From contig NZ_FMVM01000003.1 in assembly GCF_900102085.1 (NCBI RefSeq), forward strand, positions 62,001 to 126,000: 64,000 nucleotides of DNA. Direction: 5' to 3'. Shown here in pieces: positions 9,883 to 18,976 of this stretch. Origin of the DNA: Paenibacillus polysaccharolyticus. Its GTDB lineage: Bacteria > Bacillota > Bacilli > Paenibacillales > Paenibacillaceae. The notes beneath the pieces were generated by a model. The model was not told the DNA's origin, made no database searches, and saw only the letters and a program-made list of their open reading frames with translations. How positions within the stretch are numbered: position 1 is the first letter of the stretch; each line of letters begins with the position of its first letter. The position numbers and the translations under genes are program-made.

Positions 9883-11073
9883 CTATTTTAACACAAATTC
9901 CGCTTCGCGTTTACGCCGAAATAATAGTCCTGTAACACCAAAAATGAAATACAAGCAACCAAGCATCGTAAACATACTGCCAGGTGAAACCCAGTTGATC
10001 AACTGACCTCCCAGATTCGGTGCCACGATACTTCCGATCGTAAAGTGAAAGGACGCTACCACATTGGCTGCAGGTAACAAAACTTTAGGTAAAATATCTG
10101 CGGCATAAGCGAGTCCCAGCGAGAAAAATGAACCTACGAGTCCTCCGGCGATAAGCAACAGTACAAGTGTCAGCCAGAAATTCGTACCCGCCAAAGGAAC
10201 TAGCATAAATGCTAAACCGCCACCCATTCCGGCTATCATAAGAATTACTTTTCGACCATATCGGTCACTTAATATGCCGAGCGGAAGCTGCAGGAACAGT
10301 CCACCAATCCCTATAAAAGGAAGCAAAGAGGCTATCTGATCCGTATCATATCCCACACGAAGTCCGTAAACGGGAAAGTTGCTGTTCATGCCTGCTTCCA
10401 TATAACCGTATAAAAGAGCTGGCAACAGCGCATACCATGCCCAAGCGAAACTGCGGCGAAAGCGTCTTTCAGGAAAATGAGCATGTTCTGCTTTTTCCGG
10501 CTTGGTATCCGGTAGCTTCATCAGCACCAGAATGAGTACAGCGGCCATGCCAACAAACAGCACCAAAAATGGCACAGCATCACCATACCCGAGCAACTTG
10601 ATTCCAAATGGCCCGATACTGAAACCCAGTCCGTAAGACATACCGTAAAGGGATATATAACGTCCTCGCTTCTCTGGCGCAGTGACTAACAGCACCCATA
10701 GCTGGGCTGCATAATGTAAAGCACTGTCTCCGATGCCGACAATCAGGCGTAGCACAAACCAAATTTTAATATCAGGAAAATACGGGAATAGGATCAAGGG
10801 AAGCATAACCAGAATCAAGCCGCCAACAATCAGTTTTTTGAATCCCAGTACCCCCAGTAAACGTTCGGCTGCCAGTGTCATTGCGAATGAGCCAATGTAG
10901 AGCGCAGCGGCATTTAACCCGTTTAACCCGGGAGAAACCCCTTGCTGTTCCAGAAAAATGGATAAGACAGGTAGCAACAATCCCTGACTGATCCCTGCTG
11001 CAACGATCACGGTAATTAAAATCAAATAATTAAAAGTTGAGGGTGATATTTTAGATTTGAACATCAATGCCAC
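9883..11073 (-). CDS. MFS transporter (12 TM)
   Basis: A 396-residue hydrophobic protein with about 12 membrane segments and the loop-8/9 type motif PLGILSDRYGRKVIL typical of major facilitator drug/sugar transporters. The N-terminal half contains ERLLGVLGFKK in the loop 2-3 position. The start is GTG 11073 with AGGAGG 11 nt upstream; ATG 11064 is an alternative. It runs in the same direction as the ABC ATPase gene but 83 nt separate them. Substrate unknown. Confidence 0.85.
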   Translation of the reverse strand: MALMFKSKISPSTFNYLILITVIVAAGISQGLLLPVLSIFLEQQGVSPGLNGLNAAALYIGSFAMTLAAERLLGVLGFKKLIVGGLILVMLPLILFPYFPDIKIWFVLRLIVGIGDSALHYAAQLWVLLVTAPEKRGRYISLYGMSYGLGFSIGPFGIKLLGYGDAVPFLVLFVGMAAVLILVLMKLPDTKPEKAEHAHFPERRFRRSFAWAWYALLPALLYGYMEAGMNSNFPVYGLRVGYDTDQIASLLPFIGIGGLFLQLPLGILSDRYGRKVILMIAGMGGGLAFMLVPLAGTNFWLTLVLLLIAGGLVGSFFSLGLAYAADILPKVLLPAANVVASFHFTIGSIVAPNLGGQLINWVSPGSMFTMLGCLYFIFGVTGLLFRRKREAEFVLK

Positions 11074-11285
11074 GACATTTCATTCCTCCTGCAAGCGCAA
11101 ACAAAGAAAAATCGCCATTGCTGACGATCTCTAGGCTGTTATTTATATGGGTATATACTTTCTTTATAAATCGGGTCTAAGCTCCGAACTTGAACATTAT
11201 AGTGGACAACGCCCGGTAAAACAAGCCATAATAGTACATAAGTCGCTGTGAATACCTAGATGTGACGGGAGGATTCTGCATCATT

Positions 11286-12206
11286 ATGGCTTATCACGTT
11301 AAAATTGATGTTTCACCGATATATGAGATGCTCAACAGCTTTTTAGTTTATGTCACGAAAAAGTGGATTCAGCATCTGGACATTGGTCCTGAATGGATTC
11401 TGGACGTTGAGCGCAAGCTAAGTTCCAACGTACGTGCTGCGCTTGCACCCGCTGCTACGTGGCCTTTTGACGATTTTGATGTCCTGTTCGCCTGGGCAGC
11501 ATATAAGAATACCACTTTAGAAAATCAAGACTTTCTGGACATGCTCACAGAGCTTTCGGCTGACGAATTATTTGCGCGCGTGTCTTCATTAATGCCTTCG
11601 CTTACGATAGAAGAATCGACGCGTATTCGAAACAGCTACGTCCCATTACTGCGACTATGGGATCAGCACTATTGCCGGAACATTAGCGAAGATCATCGTG
11701 TATGGCTTGAAGAGGATGCTGAAGAAAAACGCATTTTGCTCGAAAAAATGGGCCCTGAACTGTTAATAGAATATGCTACCGCAGGTGTTATTGTGGAACC
11801 CATCGCTGGATTAAACGAAGTGATTCTGTTCCCAACGGTGCATAACCGTCCTATTAACATGTACTGCTTCTATGAAGGCATGATGATTATTCAGTATCCC
11901 GTAGATATACCTGAAGAGAGTGAAGATGAGCCGCCAACGTGTTTGCTCAGGTTCACACATGCATTGGCAGACCCGGAAAGACTTCGCCTGTTAAGATATG
12001 TTTCGGACGAACCGAAGTCACTCTCGGAGATGTGTGAGGAGCTTGGCAAAGAACAAGATCCTGTCAAAGATCAGGTTACAGCTCTTCGCATTGCAGGTCT
12101 ACTGCGTACTCATTTACTAGGAAGCAATCGTAAAGAAAAATATAGCATCAGACCTGACGGAGTATCTGAATTGAATATGTTTTTAGAATCCTACATTCGC
12201 ATCTAA
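11286..12206 (+). CDS. ArsR-like winged-helix regulator with a large N-terminal domain
   Basis: The C-terminal ~95 residues (HALADPERLRLLRYVSDEP and following) form a winged helix of the ArsR type, with a recognition-helix region in DQVTALRIAGLLR. The first ~200 residues are not recognised and probably form an effector or dimerisation domain, so the layout resembles the DUF5937-plus-ArsR proteins of Firmicutes. The ATG at 11286 is used because GGGAGGA lies inside the longer frame that begins at GTG 11262. It is divergent from the MFS gene, which suggests, but does not prove, that it controls that transporter. Confidence 0.75.
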   Translation: MAYHVKIDVSPIYEMLNSFLVYVTKKWIQHLDIGPEWILDVERKLSSNVRAALAPAATWPFDDFDVLFAWAAYKNTTLENQDFLDMLTELSADELFARVSSLMPSLTIEESTRIRNSYVPLLRLWDQHYCRNISEDHRVWLEEDAEEKRILLEKMGPELLIEYATAGVIVEPIAGLNEVILFPTVHNRPINMYCFYEGMMIIQYPVDIPEESEDEPPTCLLRFTHALADPERLRLLRYVSDEPKSLSEMCEELGKEQDPVKDQVTALRIAGLLRTHLLGSNRKEKYSIRPDGVSELNMFLESYIRI

Positions 12207-12273
12207 CTCGTTATTTTATTTTATAGGATAGTGAATGATCCGCAGGCAAGCGCAGGCAAGGAGTGAACTAGCA

Positions 12274-13038
12274 TTGACCTTATTAAAACAACATATCTTG
12301 TTTGACCTTGATGATACACTCGTATATTGCAACAAATATTTCAATCTTGTTCTGGGAGAATTCTTTGAGAACATGCAACAATGGTTCGACGGACATGCCC
12401 TGACCACACAGCAGATTCGGGAGAAGCAACTCGAAATAGACGTGACGGGAGTGAACAAAGTCGGGTTTGCAAGTCACCATTTTCCACAGTCTTTGATTGA
12501 TACGTATCGATATTTTTCCAAAAAATATGCACGTGTAACATCTACTAAAGAAGAAACGTATTTGAGCAAACTGGGCATGAGTGTCTACACCCAGGAAGTT
12601 GAGCCTTATCCGCATATGGTAGAAACGTTGGAAGAACTGAAGTCTGCAGGGCACTCTCTTTATTTGTACACAGGCGGTGAGACCGTCATTCAACAAAGAA
12701 AGATTGACCAGATGAAACTCTCCATCTATTTCGATGATCGAATCTATATTCGTCAGCACAAAAATATTGAAGCATTGGAAGGCATCCTGTCCAAAGGCCC
12801 TTTTGACCGGCGAGCAACATGGATGATTGGCAATTCACTTCGCACAGATATTATGCCTGCCGTAAATGCCGGAATTCATAGCATCTATATCAAACAGCCA
12901 AATGAATGGCAATATAACATTGTTGAACTGCAACCGAATCCGGAAACTTCCATGTATACCATTACAGCACTGGAAGAGGTCCCGAAAGTCATTCATGAAG
13001 ATATAGAGCAGAAACAACAAAAAAGAACCCTTGGCTAA
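12274..13038 (+). CDS. HAD-superfamily hydrolase
   Basis: Phosphohydrolase-type protein with HAD motif I FDLDDTLVYC close to the N terminus, motif II around LYTGGETV, and motif IV around IGNSLRTDIMPAV. About 254 residues. TTG 12274 is favoured as start because AAGGAG lies 9 nt ahead and places motif I in the usual position; an in-frame ATG at 12235 lacks a good ribosome site. A tandem 10-bp repeat (CGCAGGCAAG twice) at 12241-12260 lies just upstream of the start. The substrate is not predictable. A terminator follows. Confidence 0.82.
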   Translation: MTLLKQHILFDLDDTLVYCNKYFNLVLGEFFENMQQWFDGHALTTQQIREKQLEIDVTGVNKVGFASHHFPQSLIDTYRYFSKKYARVTSTKEETYLSKLGMSVYTQEVEPYPHMVETLEELKSAGHSLYLYTGGETVIQQRKIDQMKLSIYFDDRIYIRQHKNIEALEGILSKGPFDRRATWMIGNSLRTDIMPAVNAGIHSIYIKQPNEWQYNIVELQPNPETSMYTITALEEVPKVIHEDIEQKQQKRTLG

Positions 13039-13052
13039 AGGGTTCTTTTTTT
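13021..13052 (+). terminator. Rho-independent terminator
   Basis: AAAAGAACCCTT/AAGGGTTCTTTT stem with a 5-nt loop and a T tract, overlapping the end of the HAD gene. The A run on the other side makes it usable for the convergent topB transcript too. Confidence 0.85.
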
Positions 13053-13085
13053 ACTTTCAACTATAAAATCTACAGCGGCCTATGA

Positions 13086-15386
13086 TCATGCTTCCTGTTT
13101 TTCACCGGATAATTGACCGGTAACTACATCTTTTAAAATAATTCGAGCTTTCACCGTACTTCCATCCTTGCGCTTGAACGAGAGAACTTGCGTACTGCCC
13201 TTCTCTACCAATGACTTCAGCATTGTACTTGTTATTTTCTTGCCAGCGTATTCTTTCCAGACGACAAATGTACATCCTTCTTTGAAACGGGAACAGCCAT
13301 ACCCCTTCTTGCCCTCAATAATATGCCCGGAACAACCAGGTGAAGGACATGAAGCAAGCACTTCACGTACACCAGAACTTGCGGTACCCGATTTCACAGT
13401 TGTGCCTGTACTTGAAGCTGCGTCTGCCGTTGAAGTCCTGGTCGCTTTGCTACTACTCGTTACCTTGTTACCTGCTTTGTTGCCAGATCCTCTCGCTTTC
13501 CCCTTACCTTTGCCTCTCGCATCTTCACCAAAGGCATCAGCAGCAGCGGGAGCCTGTACACGCACTTTTTCAATGATTGATAATGTGAATTTCTTGACAT
13601 TTTCCATGAACTTGTCCTGTCCAGCTTCACCTTTAGAGATCTGATGTAACCGGCGCTCCCATTGCCCCGTCATCTCAGGCGAAGTCAGCAAATCTACACC
13701 GGCACGACGAATTAACTCAATCGCTGTTCGTCCCTTCAGCGTCAGTTCCATCTTTTTCCCTTGCATCGTAATGTAACCTACGTTTTTGAGACGTTCGATC
13801 GTAGCCGCCCGTGTAGCCGGGGTTCCCAGACCGCTATCCTTCATCGCATCACGAAGTTCTTCGTTCTCGATCTGTTTACCTGCACTCTCCATTGCTTTGA
13901 GCAGTGTGCCCTCAGTATAACTTTTGGGCGGTTGAGTAGCTTTCTCCTTGAACTCACTCTTCGTACATTGAACAGGCAAGTCAGGCTGTACAGCGAAAGC
14001 TTTGTCCGTCCATTCCTCTGCTTCCTCTTCTTCATTGCTATTTTTCTTCGCTTTTTTCTTACCAGAAGCACCTTGTTCCTGATCGCCAGAACCAAGCACT
14101 ACTTTCCAACCGATGAATAATAGTTCTTTCACAGACGTTCTGAACTGATGTTTCTCAACCTCCGTAAGTACCGTATGCTGTTTATACTCGGCGGGGGGAT
14201 AGAAATGAGACAGGAAACGTCTCACAATTAAGTCATATATATTTTGCTCTTCCTTGGATAGTGTCCCTGGTCGTTTCAGTGTTGGCAAAATCGCATGGTG
14301 GTCTTCCACCCGGCTCGGATTGCAGACCCCTTTATTATTTTTATGCACCAATTCCGGCTTTGCGCCCAAAGCCAGCTCACTGTAAGTTCCGTTTTTGAGC
14401 AAATTCAATGTTTTGTGCATGCCTTCAATGTTCTGCTCCGTAACATAGTTGGAATTGGTACGCGGGTACGAGATCACTTTATGTTTTTCGTACAGGGCCT
14501 GTGCAATATCCAGTGTTTTTTTCGCGCCGTAGCCAAATTTCGCATTCGCTTCACGCTGTAAAAGAGTCAAGTCATACAACCGGTATGGATACTCCTTGGT
14601 TTGTTTGGCTTCATATTTAATAATCTGACCTGTCTTGCCCTTTACACTGTTTGCAATAGCCTCTGCTGTTGCTGCATCCGTAAGTTTATCTCCTTGACGT
14701 ACACCCCGGTATTCAACACCTTCCTGCCGAAACCAGGCCGCCACTTCATAGAACGTCTGTGACTGAAACGCTTCAATCTCCATCTCACGATCATAGATGA
14801 GAGCCAACACAGGTGTCTGCACTCGTCCAACAGACAATAGTGCATTATGCCTTGTTGTAAACGCCCGTGAAGCATTCATGCCAATCAGCCAGTCCGCTTC
14901 ACTGCGTGCCCGGGCAGCAAAAGTCAGATTTTCGAATTCTGCGGCATCTTTCAATCCATCAAATCCACGCCGAATACTTTCAGCTGTCAAATCCGATATC
15001 CACAGACGTTTTACAGGCTGACGCAACTTTAATTGCTGCTGAATCAGCGCAAAAATATATTGTCCTTCCCGCCCTGCATCACAAGCGTTAACAATCGCTG
15101 AAGCACGCTTTGCGAGTTCTCCGATGATTTTGAGCTGATCCTTTGTCCGTGGATTCGGTACAATTTTGAATTGATCCGGAATGATCGGCAAGTCCGCAAT
15201 ATTCCAGCGTTTGTATTTCGAATCATAGGCATCCGGTTCAGCCAGTCCAAGCAAATGCCCAATCGCCCAGGTGATAATGTACTGTTCCCCTTCCAGATAC
15301 GTGCGATTATTTTTGGCTTTTGGTTCTATGACGGCGGCAATGGTTCTCCCCATATCGGGTTTCTCCGCAATAACCAGTGTCTTCAT
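13086..15386 (-). CDS. topB: DNA topoisomerase III (type IA)
   Basis: Relaxes and decatenates DNA by single-strand passage. The N-terminal Toprim domain starts with LVIAEKPDMGRTIA and contains NACDAGREGQ; the active-site Tyr is in ISYPRTNSNYV (~305). At 766 residues it is longer than E. coli TopB. Additions are a charged insert around residues 440-460 (Lys/Glu-rich) and a Gly/Ser/Thr/Ala-rich linker (~620-680) joining a C-terminal zinc-ribbon-like segment (CPSPGCSGH...GCSRFKEGC) and a short basic beta domain. GGAGGAGAG precedes the ATG. Confidence 0.95.
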   Translation of the reverse strand: MKTLVIAEKPDMGRTIAAVIEPKAKNNRTYLEGEQYIITWAIGHLLGLAEPDAYDSKYKRWNIADLPIIPDQFKIVPNPRTKDQLKIIGELAKRASAIVNACDAGREGQYIFALIQQQLKLRQPVKRLWISDLTAESIRRGFDGLKDAAEFENLTFAARARSEADWLIGMNASRAFTTRHNALLSVGRVQTPVLALIYDREMEIEAFQSQTFYEVAAWFRQEGVEYRGVRQGDKLTDAATAEAIANSVKGKTGQIIKYEAKQTKEYPYRLYDLTLLQREANAKFGYGAKKTLDIAQALYEKHKVISYPRTNSNYVTEQNIEGMHKTLNLLKNGTYSELALGAKPELVHKNNKGVCNPSRVEDHHAILPTLKRPGTLSKEEQNIYDLIVRRFLSHFYPPAEYKQHTVLTEVEKHQFRTSVKELLFIGWKVVLGSGDQEQGASGKKKAKKNSNEEEEAEEWTDKAFAVQPDLPVQCTKSEFKEKATQPPKSYTEGTLLKAMESAGKQIENEELRDAMKDSGLGTPATRAATIERLKNVGYITMQGKKMELTLKGRTAIELIRRAGVDLLTSPEMTGQWERRLHQISKGEAGQDKFMENVKKFTLSIIEKVRVQAPAAADAFGEDARGKGKGKARGSGNKAGNKVTSSSKATRTSTADAASSTGTTVKSGTASSGVREVLASCPSPGCSGHIIEGKKGYGCSRFKEGCTFVVWKEYAGKKITSTMLKSLVEKGSTQVLSFKRKDGSTVKARIILKDVVTGQLSGEKQEA

Positions 15387-15423
15387 CCGTCCATCTCTCC
15401 TCCTAAACCGTCACTATGACGGC

Positions 15424-15453
15424 AAAAAGGGGCCTTCCGCCGACGGAAGCCCC
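15424..15453 (-). terminator. Rho-independent terminator of fur
   Basis: On the minus strand a GC-rich stem (GGGGC plus TTCCG arms, one bulge, 4-nt loop) is followed by TTTTT. It lies between the fur stop and the topB start and separates the two transcripts. Confidence 0.8.
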
Positions 15454-15510
15454 TGCTTCTGAAACTTATTATATCAGATTTTGGATTCAAGAGCACCTAT
15501 TCGGGATGAA

Positions 15511-16002
15511 TTAACCAGCCGCTGGCTCATCAAGCTCATGTTTTTGTCTGCATTCTTTACACACACCTTGAAAATCAAGTCGATGATCGGTCACAGCAAA
15601 ACCATACTGACGCAATACCTGTTGCTCCAATCGAAGCAATCCATCTTCCATAATTTCTTCCACACTGCCACATTCCGTACAAATCAAGTGATGATGATGG
15701 TGAGAGCCGTCTGTGCTACGCAAATCAAAACGTGCAGCTCCATCGCCGAAGTTAATTTTCTCTACAACCTGCAAGTCACTGAGTAGCTCTAGCGTACGAT
15801 AAACGGTTGCGAGTCCAATCTCCGGAAACTTTTCTTTTACCAGGAGAAATACTTCTTCTGCGCTAAAATGATCTTTCTCATGTTCCAACAACACACGTAC
15901 CGTCACTTCACGTTGCTGAGTTAACTTATATCCTTTATCAACCAATTGGCTTTTGATTTGATCAATTTGCTCTGAAATGGACTTGTCCCGATTACTTGCC
16001 AT
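15511..16002 (-). CDS. fur: Ferric uptake regulator (Fur family)
   Basis: Metal-dependent repressor of iron uptake. The 163-residue sequence follows B. subtilis Fur rather than PerR or Zur: KLTQQREVTVRVLLE, EIGLATVYRTLELL and KINFGDGAARFDL. A His-rich metal segment (SHHHHHLIC) and two CxxC pairs (CTEC, CKEC) for structural zinc are present. GGAGG lies before the ATG. A perfect PerR box overlaps its promoter region, matching the known PerR control of fur in B. subtilis. Confidence 0.93.
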   Translation of the reverse strand: MASNRDKSISEQIDQIKSQLVDKGYKLTQQREVTVRVLLEHEKDHFSAEEVFLLVKEKFPEIGLATVYRTLELLSDLQVVEKINFGDGAARFDLRSTDGSHHHHHLICTECGSVEEIMEDGLLRLEQQVLRQYGFAVTDHRLDFQGVCKECRQKHELDEPAAG

Positions 16003-16149
16003 ACGGGTGCACCTCCGTTATATGTTATGTTACCTATCTTTACTTAAACGTATCTACAGTCATGTACTCAATTCAATGTCATGTTTAGACAGCATCGTCA
16101 AAGTTAAAATTCTATTTCCCATTATGAATCAATCCGACTTCAATCTTAT

Positions 16150-16164
16150 TTATAATAATTATAA
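16150..16164. promoter_or_regulatory. PerR box
   Basis: A 7-1-7 inverted repeat TTATAATAATTATAA that matches the B. subtilis PerR consensus TTATAATNATTATAA at all 14 defined positions; against the Fur consensus it misses one base in each half. It is centred near the predicted fur transcription start. Confidence 0.8.
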
Positions 16165-16168
16165 TCTA

Positions 16169-16197
16169 ATAATAAGTCTTTATCTTAGAAAATGCAA
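16169..16197 (-). promoter_or_regulatory. Candidate sigma-A promoter of fur
   Basis: Minus-strand -35 TTGCAT (16192-16197), 17-bp spacer, -10 TATTAT (16169-16174). The predicted start (~16162) falls inside the PerR box, so bound PerR would block initiation. Confidence 0.55.
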
Positions 16198-16266
16198 TGC
16201 TCTTATTCACATTGTCATCAGAAATGGAACAATTCAAAGAAAGTTTATTGATCAAAATATATAGCA

Positions 16267-16294
16267 AATACCCCTCGCATATACGAGGGGTATT
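16267..16294 (-). terminator. Hairpin terminator downstream of gltD
   Basis: Perfect 11-bp stem AATACCCCTCG/CGAGGGGTATT with a 6-nt loop, 75 nt after the gltD stop. The U tract on the minus strand is short, so termination is likely but not certain. The rest of 16003-16368 is AT-rich and holds the fur control region; no gene is seen. Confidence 0.6.
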
Positions 16295-16368
16295 CATCGC
16301 TTTGTTCATAATGTAAATACTTTATGATGTAAATTAAGAAGACAGAAAGATCGAACAATGGTACTGGT

Positions 16369-17856
16369 TTATGCCAGTACTGTTGCGCCCATCAAATATT
16401 TATCCACTTCACGAGCGGCTTCACGGCCTTCATTGATAGCCCATACTACTAGACTTTGACCACGGCGCATGTCACCTGCTGCAAATACTTTATCTACGTT
16501 CGTGTTGTACTTGCCATAACGCGCCTTCACGTTCGTGCGGCGATCCGTTTCAAGTCCCAACTGTTCAACAAGCGTTTGCTCCGGTCCGTCAAAACCGATC
16601 GCAATCATCGCCATCTGCGCAGGGAATACACGCTCTGTACCTGGAACTGGCTGATAAATCTTGCGGCCTGTCTCATCGACAATACGTTCGATTTGAATCG
16701 TGTGCAGTTCTTTGAGATTGCCCTCTTCATCACCCACAAATTTGGTAGTCATGATGGAGAATTCACGTGGATCTTGACCAAATAACGCTTTGGCTTCTTC
16801 TTGTGCATAATCCAGTGTGTATACGTTCGGGAATTGTGGCCAAGGATTGTTAATTGGATCACGCTCCATCGGCGCCTGAGTATGCGTACCGAATTGTGTG
16901 ATCGTGCGACATCCGTGACGCAGCGATGTAGCCACACAGTCAGAACCTGTGTCCCCGCCACCAATTACAATAACATCTTTATCCTTTGCAGAGATGTAGT
17001 TGCCATCCTCCAAGTTAGAGTCCAAGAAGCTTTTTATGCTACCATTCAGGAAATCCATTGCATAATGAACTCCTTTAAGATCAGCACCTTCAATGTTGAA
17101 CTCACGAGGTTTGGTTGCACCGCCGCACAGAACAACAGCATCATAATCATTAACAAGTTGCTCAGCCGGAATATCTTTTCCGATCTCTGTATTCGTAATA
17201 AACTCAATTCCTTCAGCTGCCAGCAAATCTACACGACGTTGTACCACTTTTTTATCCAGCTTCATCGTAGGGATTCCGTACATCAACAATCCGCCGACAC
17301 GGTCTGAACGTTCATATACGGTTACCGTATGTCCAGCCTTGTTTAATTGAGCCGCTGTTGCAAGTCCCGCTGGACCTGAACCAACTACAGCTACACGCTT
17401 ACCTGTGCGTTTCTCCGGTGGCTGTGGTACAACCCAACCTTCTTCGAAGCCTTTTTCAATAATGGCTTCTTCAATCGTTTTGATCGTTACAGGCTGACCA
17501 ATCAGGCCCACTGTACATGATCCTTCACAAGGAGCTGGGCAGATACGGCCTGTAAACTCCGGAAAATTGTTCGTTTTGTGAAGACGCTCCAGCGCTTCCT
17601 TCCACAAACCGCGATAAACGAGATTATTCCATTCTGGAATCAGGTTATGAACCGGGCAGCCTGACGTACCGCCAGTCATATCTATACCTGTATGACAATA
17701 AGGGGTACCACAATCCATGCACCTTGCACCTTGTGTTCTGAGCTCTTCTTCAGCCATATGTTTATGAAACTCTTCCCAATCCTTGATGCGCTCCGCTGGC
17801 TCTCGATCGGCAGGGAGCTGCCGTTTGTATTCCATAAATCCAGTAGGTGTAGACAT
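16369..17856 (-). CDS. gltD: Glutamate synthase small (beta) subunit or related NADPH oxidoreductase
   Basis: A 495-residue GltD-type flavoprotein. Near the N terminus Cys 46, 49, 54 and 67 (CMDCGTPYC, GCPVH) and CPAPCEGSC (~105-115) form the iron-sulfur cluster region. FAD-binding VVGSGPAGLATA (~157) and NADPH-binding VIGGGDTGSDC (~295) follow; a second FAD segment is at VFAAGDMRRGQS. It passes electrons from NADPH to the large GltB subunit. No gltB is adjacent: upstream is a ~500-bp gap, then folA-thyA. GGGGGAA precedes the ATG. Confidence 0.92.
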   Translation of the reverse strand: MSTPTGFMEYKRQLPADREPAERIKDWEEFHKHMAEEELRTQGARCMDCGTPYCHTGIDMTGGTSGCPVHNLIPEWNNLVYRGLWKEALERLHKTNNFPEFTGRICPAPCEGSCTVGLIGQPVTIKTIEEAIIEKGFEEGWVVPQPPEKRTGKRVAVVGSGPAGLATAAQLNKAGHTVTVYERSDRVGGLLMYGIPTMKLDKKVVQRRVDLLAAEGIEFITNTEIGKDIPAEQLVNDYDAVVLCGGATKPREFNIEGADLKGVHYAMDFLNGSIKSFLDSNLEDGNYISAKDKDVIVIGGGDTGSDCVATSLRHGCRTITQFGTHTQAPMERDPINNPWPQFPNVYTLDYAQEEAKALFGQDPREFSIMTTKFVGDEEGNLKELHTIQIERIVDETGRKIYQPVPGTERVFPAQMAMIAIGFDGPEQTLVEQLGLETDRRTNVKARYGKYNTNVDKVFAAGDMRRGQSLVVWAINEGREAAREVDKYLMGATVLA

Positions 17857-17946
17857 CTTACGTTTCCCCCATCCGTTCTTGTCTTAATCCCTTCATGCGT
17901 ATGGCTCTATATGAAATGGATTACTCTTTTACTTGAGTTTTTGTCT

Positions 17947-17955
17947 ATTGTATCA
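17947..17955 (-). promoter_or_regulatory. Candidate extended -10 promoter of gltD
   Basis: TGATACAAT on the minus strand, an extended -10 element (TGnTACAAT), about 91 nt ahead of the gltD ATG. The -35 region is weak, so an activator may be needed. Confidence 0.35.
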
Positions 17956-17956
17956 C

Positions 17957-18395
17957 AAAATCTACTCAAAGATATTTCAATTATAGTAGCACTTACGACA
18001 TTGAATATTAAATGGATTATCCGCATAATTATTTGTATTTTATACATCATAGCTTTCAACTGAACGTATGGTCAATAGCTTAAATTTGGTCTTAAACCAG
18101 AGTATAATGTTTTTTTACAAGCGAAAGTTGAGAATAAAAAAAGCGATAACGTCATATAAATGTAAGATAAATTGTCATTAAAATCAAGCTTTTTAGTGAA
18201 GTTTATGCTCATTTACGAAAATAAAGCTCAATTTAAAGCTTTACAACGTTGAATTCCTACAGTTTTTAGACTATTCGACCATAAACGAATGTTGATCCAA
18301 TGTATATTATGCAAAATTCACCAGTCAATGTGTCATATTGATGTAATGGAATACGATTTGAAATGATTGTTCACAATCAATACAAAACATTATAT
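17957..18395. other. AT-rich gap without a recognised gene
   Basis: About 440 bases between the gltD promoter area and the folA terminator. Both strands were read; no open frame with a ribosome site, no long hairpin and no riboswitch motif is recognised. A short dyad GATTGT/ACAATC lies near 18366-18379. Confidence 0.5.
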
Positions 18396-18396
18396 T

Positions 18397-18440
18397 AAAA
18401 AAGACACTGTTCACGGAAAATTCCTGTGTTCAGTGTCTTT
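18397..18440 (-). terminator. Rho-independent terminator of thyA-folA
   Basis: GACACTG/CAGTGTC outer stem with an inner imperfect CACGGAA/TTCCTGTG stem, followed on the minus strand by six T residues, 11 nt after the folA stop. Confidence 0.8.
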
Positions 18441-18450
18441 ACATGTTTTT

Positions 18451-18939
18451 CTAACGTTTACGCTCGTAAAACTCGAATGTAAAAGGATATACATTTTTCT
18501 CATCCTGCTCGCCTTCGATCTGCTTCTTTAACTCCCACTCGCTCCAGTCCACTTCCGGGAAAAACGTATCTCCCTCAAATTGCTCATGAATCTTGGTGAC
18601 GACAAGCCGATCCGCAAACGGTAGAAACTCCCGATATACCTGAGAACCTCCAATTACGCAAAGTTCTTCACCTTGAGCAGCCTTCAGACCTTCTTCAATC
18701 GTATGTACGATCTCTGCTTGATCCGCTCTATAATTCAAGTCTCGAGTCACAACAATATTACGACGGTGAGGGAGTGGCTTGCCGCCGAATGATTCCCACG
18801 TATTACGTCCCATAATTATCGTTTTGTTTATCGTTTGTTGCTTGAAAAAAGCCATATCTTTTGGCAATCGCCAAGGAAGAGAATTATGATGTCCAATCAC
18901 ACCATTCTCTCCCATTGCCCATACCAATTCAATACTCAA
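18451..18939 (-). CDS. folA: Dihydrofolate reductase
   Basis: Reduces dihydrofolate to tetrahydrofolate with NADPH. The 162-residue protein has WAMGENGVIGHHNSLPW (substrate loop), IIMGRNTWES and CVIGGSQVYREFL (cofactor-binding) and the C-terminal FEFYERK end. TTG 18939 is chosen: AAAGGGA lies ~9 nt upstream and it gives the family's normal N terminus, whereas the upstream ATG would reach back into thyA. It follows thyA by 37 nt; thyA makes dihydrofolate and folA recycles it. Confidence 0.95.
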   Translation of the reverse strand: MSIELVWAMGENGVIGHHNSLPWRLPKDMAFFKQQTINKTIIMGRNTWESFGGKPLPHRRNIVVTRDLNYRADQAEIVHTIEEGLKAAQGEELCVIGGSQVYREFLPFADRLVVTKIHEQFEGDTFFPEVDWSEWELKKQIEGEQDEKNVYPFTFEFYERKR

Positions 18940-18976
18940 AGGCTGCACATCCCTTTCATCGAATACGTTATTGTGT

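Noticed and set aside
12241..12260. Tandem 10-bp repeat CGCAGGCAAG
   Set aside because: Only two copies; reads as a small duplication next to the ribosome site, with no sign of phase variation.
15511..16002. Annotation as PerR, autoregulated by the PerR box
   Set aside because: The conserved core matches B. subtilis Fur, not PerR; PerR control of fur is known.
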